Origin: JAUREX01 sp044356825
GTDB lineage: Bacteria > Pseudomonadota > Alphaproteobacteria > Rhodobacterales > Rhodobacteraceae
DNA length: 46,705 bases
Reading direction: 5' to 3'
Assembly: GCA_044356825.1 (NCBI GenBank)
Contig: JBIKVM010000003.1
Location: 1-46,705 of the forward strand
Shown here: one piece after another, positions 25,586 to 33,663 of the stretch
Layout of the letters: each line of letters starts with the position of its first letter
Position numbering within the stretch: position 1 is the first letter of the stretch
The notes under the pieces: model-generated
What the model was told of the DNA's origin: nothing
Databases searched by the model: none
The model's input: only the letters and a program-made list of their open reading frames with translations
Position numbers and translations under genes: made by a program

Positions 25586-26200
25586 TCAGCTGCGCCGCGC
25601 GACCGTCGGCATGAGGCCCTGCGTGATGAGCGCGCCGCCCGCGATGGCCGATGTCGCGCGCCGGCCGCGCGTCAGCAGCGGGAAGGGCAGGAACTTCGTC
25701 GACATGAAGCCGCCGCCCCGCATGGCCGAGTCGCGCTTCTTGCGCGACAGCAGCGGAATGCCGAAGGCGTTCGAGATCGGGCCGCGCACCAGATCCGACC
25801 CCGGAATGATGTCCATGCTGAAAAACCGCGGATGGTCGGTCAGCACGCTCAGGGTGTAATCGGTGCGGATCTCCTCGGTGACATAGACGTCTTCATCCGC
25901 AACGCCCGAGCGCAGCGGGTCGTGCCGGTCGGCGATCTGCATCGCGAGGCGCGCGGCGCCGATCGGGTTGAAGGGCGCTCGGCAGACAAGAAGGGCCTTG
26001 CCGCCGGCCGACATCTGCGCGGCATAGGTCGCGGCCGAGGCGGCCGGCACGCGGGCGGCGCGGATCGCGGCCGCGGTGTCGCCGTCGCCCGCCTCGATCA
26101 CGTCGACGATCGAAGCCGGGAAGCCCTCGGCATGGAGCGCGTCGGCGACGGCCTGCGCCTTGGCCTTGCTCGCATAGAGCCGTGAGACGATGGTGGTCAT
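25586..26200 (-). CDS. Uncharacterised protein with a YflT/GSP17M-like N-terminus
   Basis: The 204-residue product begins MTTIVSRLYASKAKAQAVAD and continues with a pattern (ALHAEGFPASIVDVIEAGDG) like the alpha/beta fold of general stress proteins of the YflT/GSP17M type. The middle (about 65-105) has a second alpha/beta unit with KALLVCRAPFNPIGAARLAM. The C-terminal 70 residues are rich in Arg, Gly and Pro with hydrophobic patches (STKFLPFPLLTRGRR, TSAIAGGALITQGLM). No enzyme motif or clear membrane helix is seen. Its start lies 77 bases beyond the end of pucC on the same strand, so it could be the fourth gene of the puc transcript. AGGAAA precedes the ATG. Confidence 0.55.
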   Translation of the reverse strand: MTTIVSRLYASKAKAQAVADALHAEGFPASIVDVIEAGDGDTAAAIRAARVPAASAATYAAQMSAGGKALLVCRAPFNPIGAARLAMQIADRHDPLRSGVADEDVYVTEEIRTDYTLSVLTDHPRFFSMDIIPGSDLVRGPISNAFGIPLLSRKKRDSAMRGGGFMSTKFLPFPLLTRGRRATSAIAGGALITQGLMPTVARRS

Positions 26201-26277
26201 GCTTTCCTCCGGTTCTCGGGCCCTTTGGCGGGCCGCTTGGGTCTTCGGGCGCGCGCTTGCACCCGTCTGATAGCGAT

Positions 26278-27666
26278 TTAGCCTTGGGCGGCGCGACGTC
26301 GAGTCGCCTCTCGCATGAGGGGGACGGCCGCCATGAGCGCCGCCGAAAGAAGGATGAGCTCTATGGCAAAGACGGCGACATAGGGCGCCTCGGCCGTGCC
26401 GTCGGGCAAGAAGCGGACGGCATCGCGTACGAGGCCCGCCGCCGCAACGGCAATTCCCGCCGCGGTTGCCTGCACCGCGCCCCAGGCGCCAAGCGCGAGA
26501 CCGATCCGGGCGCGTGGCGCGGCCCTCATCGTGGCCGTCAGTGTCGCGTGCCCGAAGATGCCCGCGCCGATCCCGACACCGAGGGTCGCGAGCATGAAGA
26601 GGGCCGCAGCCCCACCGTAGGCCGACAGGATGATGGCGCCAAACCCCGCAAGTCCTGCGAGCACCCCGACTGCGGCAAGGCGCAGCGGCGCACCGCCGCC
26701 GCCCAGCACACGGGCCGCAAGGGCGATGCCGATCAGCCCGCCAACCGCCATGATCGCGGTCAGTCGGGTCGTCTGCGCCACCGACATCCCCAAGACCTCG
26801 CCGCCGTAGGGCTCAAGCAGCACATCCGCCATACCATAGCCCGCCGTGCCGAGGCCAACGAGCACCAGAAGCCGCAGCGCCCCCGGAACCTGAACGAAGC
26901 CCGCCCAGGCCTCGGCGAACTCGGGCGTGGGCGAGGTATCGGCGGCGCGGCGCCTGTCGCGCGCCTCCTGCTTCCAGATGGCAAGAAGGTTCAGCACGAT
27001 CGTCGCAACCGCCGCGCCCTGCACGACTCGGATCAATTGGCCTGGGGTGTAGTCCTCAAGCAGGGCACCGAAGATCAGCGCGCTGCCGATCATACCCATC
27101 AGGAGCGTGACATACATCAGCCCGACGACACGCGGTTGGTCGTCCTCGGGCACAAGGTCGGTCGCCAGCGCAAGCCCCACGGTCTGCACCATGTGAACCC
27201 CGGCGCCGACCAGAAGGAACGCGATCGCCGCCGCGGCTGGTCCGAGCCAGACCGGGGCATGGGCGGCCTCGCCATAGCCCGACAGCACCAGAAGCGCGAA
27301 GGGCATCACCGCAAAGCCGCCGAATTGCAGCATCGTGCCCTTCCAGATGTAGGGCACGCGCCGCCAGCCGAGTGCGGAGCGGTGGGTGTCGGATTTGTGG
27401 CCGATGAGGGCGCGGAAAGGCGCAAAGACGAGCGGCAGCGCGAGCATGAGGCCGACGACGGCCGCAGGAACCTGCAACTCGACGATCATGACCCGGTTCA
27501 GCGTGCCGACGAGCAGCACGAGCGCCATGCCGACGCTGATCTGGAAGAGCGACAGCCGGAGCAGGCGCGCGAGCGGCAGATCGGGCGTCGCGACATCGGC
27601 GAAGGGCAGATAGCGGGGCGCCATACGCACCAGGCTGCCGATCACATGGGCGCGGAAGTCAGCCAT
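26278..27666 (-). CDS. pucC: PucC-type (BCD family) light-harvesting complex assembly membrane protein
   Basis: The 462-residue, twelve-helix membrane protein belongs to the bacteriochlorophyll-delivery branch of the MFS fold. PucC is needed for LH2 assembly in Rhodobacter. Diagnostic pieces are LFQISVGMALVLLVGTLNRVMI, the FAPFRALIGHKSDTHRSALGWRRVP loop between helices 2 and 3 with IWKGTMLQFGGFAVMPFALL, and the VGAGVHMVQTVGLALATDL helix. It follows pucA after a 96-base gap that contains a strong hairpin, which elsewhere reduces pucC expression relative to pucBA. GC content and codon usage fit the surroundings. Confidence 0.93.
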   Translation of the reverse strand: MADFRAHVIGSLVRMAPRYLPFADVATPDLPLARLLRLSLFQISVGMALVLLVGTLNRVMIVELQVPAAVVGLMLALPLVFAPFRALIGHKSDTHRSALGWRRVPYIWKGTMLQFGGFAVMPFALLVLSGYGEAAHAPVWLGPAAAAIAFLLVGAGVHMVQTVGLALATDLVPEDDQPRVVGLMYVTLLMGMIGSALIFGALLEDYTPGQLIRVVQGAAVATIVLNLLAIWKQEARDRRRAADTSPTPEFAEAWAGFVQVPGALRLLVLVGLGTAGYGMADVLLEPYGGEVLGMSVAQTTRLTAIMAVGGLIGIALAARVLGGGGAPLRLAAVGVLAGLAGFGAIILSAYGGAAALFMLATLGVGIGAGIFGHATLTATMRAAPRARIGLALGAWGAVQATAAGIAVAAAGLVRDAVRFLPDGTAEAPYVAVFAIELILLSAALMAAVPLMREATRRRAAQG

Positions 27667-27721
27667 CGGCCCCGTCCTTGGGCCCGGATCCCGGGCGGGT
27701 TCCGGGGGCGGCAGGTGAATC

Positions 27722-27754
27722 CGGGCGGCCGGCCAGTCGAGGGCAGGCCGCCCG
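27722..27754 (-). terminator. Intercistronic hairpin between pucA and pucC
   Basis: cgggcggcc (27722-27730) pairs with ggccgcccg (27746-27754) around a 15-base loop, starting eight bases after the pucA stop codon. It has no T-run. In Rhodobacter puc operons a hairpin here caps the abundant pucBA mRNA and lets only part of transcription reach pucC. Confidence 0.65.
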
Positions 27755-27762
27755 ATGAAGCA

Positions 27763-28083
27763 TCAGTTCAGGCTCGCCGAGCCCGCAAGCCCGTCGATGA
27801 TCGCATAGGCGGTTGATCCATCGGGCAGGATGACGAGGATCTTCTGGCCCGTCTGCGCCGCACCATCCGGCACATAGGCGACCTTGGCCGTGCCATCGGG
27901 CAGGAGCGGCAGGGCGGCGGTCGCACCGGCGCCGAGCGGCTGGCCCGAGAGGAAGTCGGCAACCCAGGTCGTGTTGCTCAGCACCGCGACATGCACGGCG
28001 AACGATCCCACGGCCACCGCCGACAGGAACAGGGGAATGCCGACCGTCGGCTTGACGACCAGCCACATCTTGGCGTTGTTCAT
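27763..28083 (-). CDS. pucA: Light-harvesting 2 alpha polypeptide with a C-terminal extension, LH3-like residues
   Basis: The antenna apoprotein binds bacteriochlorophyll and carotenoid in the intracytoplasmic membrane. Residues 1-50 match LH2 alpha: MNNAKMWLVVKPTVGIPLFL, the bacteriochlorophyll ligand His31, and TTWVADFLSG. Positions 44-45 are Phe-Leu where B850 antennae have Tyr-Tyr or Tyr-Trp; Phe44-Leu45 is the signature of B800-820 (LH3) complexes. Known alpha chains are about 50-60 residues, but this one has 106. The extra 56 residues lie on the periplasmic side and contain two similar units, LPDGTAKVAYVPDG (61-74) and LPDGSTAYAIIDG (86-98). AGGAGGA lies before the ATG, 14 bases after pucB. 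Confidence 0.93.
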   Translation of the reverse strand: MNNAKMWLVVKPTVGIPLFLSAVAVGSFAVHVAVLSNTTWVADFLSGQPLGAGATAALPLLPDGTAKVAYVPDGAAQTGQKILVILPDGSTAYAIIDGLAGSASLN

Positions 28084-28097
28084 CTGGGGTTCCTCCT

Positions 28098-28256
28098 TCA
28101 GCCGAGCCAGGGCGTCGTCGCGGCGACGAGGATGTGCGCGAGAAGGGCAATCGCCCCGAAGACGCGCGTTCCGTCGATGAGGTAGCTGTGCACCTCTTCG
28201 GCTTCCTTGAGCGTCAGGCCGGTTGGCCAGACCTTGTCGTGGTCGTTTGCGGACAT
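28098..28256 (-). CDS. pucB: Light-harvesting 2 beta polypeptide
   Basis: The 52-residue product is MSANDHDKVWPTGLTLKEAE, then EVHSYLIDGTRVFGAIALLA and HILVAATTPWLG. This closely follows Rhodobacter PucB: KVWPxGLTxxEAEEVH, GTRVFG and the TPWLG end. His41 is the B850 bacteriochlorophyll ligand and His23 lies near the B800 site. One membrane helix spans about 27-48. GGAGGA lies six bases before the ATG. It is the first gene of pucBAC. Its length and sequence are normal, in contrast to the partner alpha chain. Confidence 0.96.
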   Translation of the reverse strand: MSANDHDKVWPTGLTLKEAEEVHSYLIDGTRVFGAIALLAHILVAATTPWLG

Positions 28257-28380
28257 GCTTTCCTCCGTCCTTGGCAGTTACCTGCGTTATCCGACCCGTC
28301 GCCATCCGAACTGCGGTGCGGGCCTCGTTGTGATCCTTGCCGGGGCCTCTGGCGCAGGGCAGGATGACAAGTGGACATAT

Positions 28381-28398
28381 TGTCACAGGTATTGGACA
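28381..28398. promoter_or_regulatory. PpsR/CrtJ-type palindrome upstream of pucB
   Basis: TGTCACAGGTATTGGACA is a perfect TGT-N12-ACA, the consensus bound by the redox and light regulator PpsR (CrtJ) in Rhodobacter, where it represses puc and pigment genes aerobically. It lies 125 bases upstream of the pucB start codon. On the pucB strand it sits between TTGCCA and CAATAT, which could be a weak promoter with 17-base spacing. Confidence 0.75.
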
Positions 28399-28406
28399 GT
28401 GGCAAG

Positions 28407-28424
28407 TGTAAATCCAGCCTGACT
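28407..28424. promoter_or_regulatory. Second, imperfect PpsR-like site
   Basis: TGTAAATCCAGCCTGACT is TGT-N12-ACT, one base off the PpsR consensus, eight bases from the perfect site. Paired sites allow cooperative PpsR binding in Rhodobacter promoters. It lies just beyond the stop codon of the ParA gene (28434-28436). Confidence 0.45.
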
Positions 28425-28433
28425 GTCAAGAGA

Positions 28434-29069
28434 TCAGCTTGTAGGGATTCCTGCAAGGACTTCCTGCACAAGCGCCTCGATCTCGGTCCGCGCGGCGGCG
28501 TCGGACCACTCCGCGACACCCTTGCCCGCACCCATCGCCGCAGCGAAGGCGACTCGGTCGGCCAGCCGCGCGCGCGCCGGCCCTGCATCGAACCCTGCGA
28601 CTGCAGCGACCGCCTCGGTCGCAAGACGGCTGCCCGGCTTGACGCGGTTCATGACGATGAGCGCGCGCCGCCCCTCGCGCGCGGACAAGTCGAGCACCCC
28701 GCGCGTCGCCCAGAGATCAAGAGGCGAGGCCGCGACCGGCACGAGCACGAGATCCGCCGCGCGCAGCGCCGGGCGCAGGTCGGCATCGATCCGGGGCGGC
28801 GTGTCAATCACGATCAGGTCGGCTGCGCGCCCGAGCGACCCGACCTCGGTCGCGACACCCCAGGCAGTCGTTCGAAGGCAACGCATCGCGCCGCCGAGCC
28901 CCCCACCCTCGCGGAGCGCGAACCACTGGCCGAGACTGCCTTGCGGATCACTGTCGATCAGCGCAACCGACATCCCGCGGGCAGCGCAGGCAACCGCGAG
29001 GTTCGCGGCAAGCGTCGTCTTGCCCGAGCCGCCCTTCTGCTGAGCGATGGTGAGGATGCGCGCGGCCAT
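28434..29069 (-). CDS. ParA/MinD-family ATPase, orphan
   Basis: The 211-residue product has the deviant Walker A motif of ParA ATPases, QQKGGSGKTTLAANLAVA (about 8-25), then ALIDSDPQGSLGQWFALRE with the Walker A' Asp, and DLIVIDTPPRIDADLRPAL as Walker B. The C-terminal region ends without a DNA-binding helix-turn-helix. No ParB or MinE gene lies beside it, so it is an orphan ParA, the kind that positions protein clusters, chemotaxis arrays or carboxysomes rather than plasmids. It follows pgi by 47 bases and ends about 180 bases before pucB, all on the same strand. The cargo is unknown. The start (ATG 29069) has a weak ribosome binding site. Confidence 0.85.
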   Translation of the reverse strand: MAARILTIAQQKGGSGKTTLAANLAVACAARGMSVALIDSDPQGSLGQWFALREGGGLGGAMRCLRTTAWGVATEVGSLGRAADLIVIDTPPRIDADLRPALRAADLVLVPVAASPLDLWATRGVLDLSAREGRRALIVMNRVKPGSRLATEAVAAVAGFDAGPARARLADRVAFAAAMGAGKGVAEWSDAAARTEIEALVQEVLAGIPTS

Positions 29070-29116
29070 GCTGCGGCGCAGCGTAACAGGGCCACGGGCG
29101 AAAGCCCAGCCCCGAC

Positions 29117-30724
29117 CTAGGGCCGGCGCAGGAAATCCACGAGCGCCGCGGTGGACGGATCGCCCGCCGGCGCCGCATCCGCGCGCCCCTCGACCAGCGG
29201 CAAGAGCGCGACCGCCCGCTCCTTGCCAAGCTCCACCCCCCACTGGTCGAAGGAGTTGATGCCGAGGCAGACGCCCTCGACGAATACGCGATGCTCATAA
29301 AGCGCGACGATCTGCCCGAGCACGAAGGGCGTGAGGCGCGGATAGGCCAGCGTGACCGAGGGGCGGTTGCCCGGAAAGGCGCGGTGCGGCGCAAGCCGGC
29401 GCGCCTCGGCCGCCGGGAGGCCCGCGCGCAGCATGATCGCCTCGGCCTCGGCCGCCGACCGGCCGCGCATCAGCGCCTCGGACTGCGCGAGGCAATTCGC
29501 GACCAGGATGCGGTGATGATGGGCAAGGTCGGCCTCGTGCCCCTCGGCCGCGATCAGGAACTCGGCCGGCACGACCTGCGTGCCCTGATGCAGAAGCTGG
29601 TGAAAGGCGTGCTGCCCGTTCGTGCCGGGCGCGCCCCAGACGACCGGCCCCGACGGCACCGCGAGGGCAGCGCCCGCCATCGTCACGCCCTTGCCGTTCG
29701 ATTCCATCTCGAGCTGCTGGAGATAGGCGGGCAGCAGGTGCAGCCGCTGCTCATAGGGCAGGACGGCGCGGGTGGCGCAGCCCGCGACCTGCGCGTGCCA
29801 GATGCCGCTCAGCGCCAGCATCACGGGCATGTTCCGCCCGAGGGGGGCATCCCTGAAATGGGCGTCCATCGCCGCGCCGCCGGCCAGCATCTCGTCAAAC
29901 CGGGCGGGCCCGATCCCGAGCATGAGCGCGAGCCCCACGGGCCCCCACATCGAATAGCGCCCGCCGACCCAGTCGGCAAAGCCGAAGACATGCGCGGGGT
30001 CGATTCCAAAGCGCGCGGTGCGGTCGGTCGCGGTCGAGACCGCCGCCACCTGCCGCCCGACATCGCCCCCCCCGCGCAAGAGCCAGTCGCGCACCGTCTC
30101 GGCGTTGGTCATCGTCTCGATGGTGGTGAAGGTCTTCGAGGCGACGATGACGAGGGTGCGGGCCGGATCGAGGCCGCGCAGGATGTCGGCCGCATGCGCC
30201 CCGTCGATGTTCGACAGGAAATGGAGCCGCGGCCCGTCGGCATAGGGCGCAAGCGCCGCCGCCGCCATCGCGGGGCCGAGGTCCGACCCCCCGATCCCGA
30301 TGTTGACGACATCGGTGATGGTGCCGCCTGCCGCACGGTGGGTGCCGTCGCGCACCGCCGAGGCAAAGGCCTGCATGCGCGCGTGCGTCGCGGCGATCGC
30401 CGGCCGCACATCCTCGCCCCCGACCCGCAGCGGCGCGCCGCGGGGGTCGCGCAGCGCGGTATGAAGGACGGCGCGCCGCTCGGTTCCGTTGATCGGATCG
30501 CCCCGGAACATCGCATCGCGCGCAGGTCCGACCCCCGCCCCCTCCGCGAGTGCCACGAGCGCGGCGAGGGCCGCATCGTCGATCCCGGTCTTCGAGGCAT
30601 CGAGGCGCATCCCGTCGGCCGCGACCGAAAAGCGCGCGACCCGCCCGGGATCCTGCATCAGGGTCAGGATCGGCCGGTCGCGGGTTTGGGCGTGAAGGGC
30701 CTTCAGCGTGTTCCAGTCGGACAT
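29117..30724 (-). CDS. pgi: Glucose-6-phosphate isomerase
   Basis: The enzyme interconverts glucose-6-phosphate and fructose-6-phosphate. The 535-residue product shows NIGIGGSDLGPAMAA, SKTFTTIETMTNAE, FADWVGGRYSMWGPVGLAL, GAPGTNGQHAFHQLLHQGT, the catalytic His/Lys region, and the C-terminal signature GINSFDQWGVELGK. The ATG at 30724 lies one base after the pgl stop codon, so zwf, pgl and pgi form one tightly coupled unit. In this unit it can recycle fructose-6-phosphate into the oxidative branch. Confidence 0.98.
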   Translation of the reverse strand: MSDWNTLKALHAQTRDRPILTLMQDPGRVARFSVAADGMRLDASKTGIDDAALAALVALAEGAGVGPARDAMFRGDPINGTERRAVLHTALRDPRGAPLRVGGEDVRPAIAATHARMQAFASAVRDGTHRAAGGTITDVVNIGIGGSDLGPAMAAAALAPYADGPRLHFLSNIDGAHAADILRGLDPARTLVIVASKTFTTIETMTNAETVRDWLLRGGGDVGRQVAAVSTATDRTARFGIDPAHVFGFADWVGGRYSMWGPVGLALMLGIGPARFDEMLAGGAAMDAHFRDAPLGRNMPVMLALSGIWHAQVAGCATRAVLPYEQRLHLLPAYLQQLEMESNGKGVTMAGAALAVPSGPVVWGAPGTNGQHAFHQLLHQGTQVVPAEFLIAAEGHEADLAHHHRILVANCLAQSEALMRGRSAAEAEAIMLRAGLPAAEARRLAPHRAFPGNRPSVTLAYPRLTPFVLGQIVALYEHRVFVEGVCLGINSFDQWGVELGKERAVALLPLVEGRADAAPAGDPSTAALVDFLRRP

Positions 30725-30725
30725 C

Positions 30726-31390
30726 TCAGGGGCTCCAGTGGACGGTCGCGCGCGGCAGGATGGCGGCGACCGGGGCAAGCGTCGGCGGCAGGCCGGCGGC
30801 GCGGTCGAGCGCCGCGCGCTTCTCCGCGCCGGTGATCGCCAGATGGATCGCCCCCGACGCCGCGAGGATCCGCGCGCTGAGGGTCAGCCGCCGCTCCGGC
30901 TGGCCCGCCGGCGCCACCAGCATGAGCGGCGGCGCATCGGGGGCAAGCGCCGCCGCGAGTTCCGGCGCATCCGGAAAGAGCGAGGCCGTGTGCATGTCCG
31001 CCCCCATCCCCGCGAGCAGCACCGAAGGCGGCAGATGCGGCGCGAGCGCGGCGCCGAGGCGGGCGACATCCTCGGCCGTGGGAGCGGCGAGCGCGAGCGG
31101 GATCAGCCGCGCCGCCGCCACCGGGCCGCGCATGAGATGCGCCCGCAAGAGCCCCGTGTTCGACCGCGCATCCCCCTCGGGCACGCAGCGTTCGTCGGCC
31201 GCGAATACCGTGACCCCCGCCCAGTCGAGCGGGATCTGCGCCAGCCGTTCGAGTATCGGGGCGGGCGTCGTGCCGCCGGGCAGCGCGAGGCTCGCGCGGC
31301 CATCGCGCGCGAGTGCGGCAGCGAGATCGGCCGCGATCGCCCGCGCGGCTGCTTCGGCCCAGGCGTCGCGGTCGGGGTGGCTGCGAACCC

Positions 31391-31394
<4 letters not shown>
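30726..31394 (-). CDS. pgl: 6-Phosphogluconolactonase
   Basis: The enzyme hydrolyses 6-phosphogluconolactone made by Zwf. The 222-residue product belongs to the NagB/DevB fold: LALPGGTTPAPILERLA, VFAADERCVPEGDARSNTG, and AGMGADMHTASLFPDAPEL. The last replaces the common GxDGHTASLFP with ADMHTASLFP but retains the catalytic His. It overlaps zwf by four bases and lies one base before pgi. Confidence 0.96.
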
Positions 31395-32815
<1,421 letters not shown>

Positions 32816-32862
32816 CCGAACCGCCCTGCGGCGCGCGGCCCCGGCCGGCGCTCGGCGCGTTT

Positions 32863-33591
32863 CTAGCCGCGCCGCGGCGGCTTGTCCACGCGCACGGGCG
32901 CGCCCGCGATCTCGGCCACGATGGCGCGCGCCGCCGCGGCCGGGTCGGCCGCCTGCCAGACGGGGCGCCCCACCACGATATGGTCGGCGCCCGCGCCGAT
33001 CGCCTCGGCGGGCGTCATGACGCGCTTCTGGTCGCCGGCCGCACTGCCCGCCGGCCGCACCCCCGGCGTCACGATCAGCCGGCCCGCGGCGCCGGGCAGG
33101 GCGCGGATCGCCGCGATCTCGTGCGGGCTTGCGATGACGCCATCCGCGCCGGCGGCGAAGGCACGCGCCGCGCGCTCGCGCGCGATCTCGGCCACCGTCC
33201 CCTCGCGGATGAGGTTGGCGTCGAGATCCCCCCGGTCGAGCGAGGTCAGCACCGTGACCGCAAGGATCCGCAACTCGCTCGCCCCCCGCCCCTCGGCGGC
33301 GGCGGCGACGACCTGAGGATCGCCGTGCACCGTCAGGAAATCGAGGCCGAGCCCCGCGATGCCGCGCACCGCCGCCTCGATGGTGGCGCCGATGTCGAAA
33401 AGCTTGAGGTCGAGAAAGATGCGCTTGCCGTGATCGTCCTTGAGTTCGCGCGCGAGCGCGAGCCCCCCGCCCGTCAGCATCCCGAGGCCAATCTTGTAGA
33501 ACGAGACCGCATCGCCGAGTTTCCGCGCCAGGTCGAGACCCGCCAGCACATTGCCCACATCGAGCGCCACGATCAGCCGGTCGTCCGCCAT
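32863..33591 (-). CDS. pyrF: Orotidine 5'-phosphate decarboxylase
   Basis: The last step of UMP synthesis. The 242-residue product begins MADDRLIVALDVGN and carries the catalytic charged network DLKLFDIGATIEAAV (DxKxxD, about 63-77), VHGD, and the phosphate-binding end VTPGVRP and IVVGRPVWQA. The ATG at 33591 is chosen over an upstream ATG ten codons earlier because it matches the family start. It precedes zwf by 47 bases on the same strand. Confidence 0.96.
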   Translation of the reverse strand: MADDRLIVALDVGNVLAGLDLARKLGDAVSFYKIGLGMLTGGGLALARELKDDHGKRIFLDLKLFDIGATIEAAVRGIAGLGLDFLTVHGDPQVVAAAAEGRGASELRILAVTVLTSLDRGDLDANLIREGTVAEIARERAARAFAAGADGVIASPHEIAAIRALPGAAGRLIVTPGVRPAGSAAGDQKRVMTPAEAIGAGADHIVVGRPVWQAADPAAAARAIVAEIAGAPVRVDKPPRRG

Positions 33592-33663
33592 GACCCGTAC
33601 CCCCCCGTACCCCCGTCGCACGCCCGGCCCCTAGCACGCGGGCGGTACTTGCGCAAAGCCCGC

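Noticed and set aside
28424..28429. TTGACA on the pucB strand just after the ParA stop codon as a -35 box.
   Set aside because: No acceptable -10 lies at 16-18 bases; the expected position reads CTTGCC.
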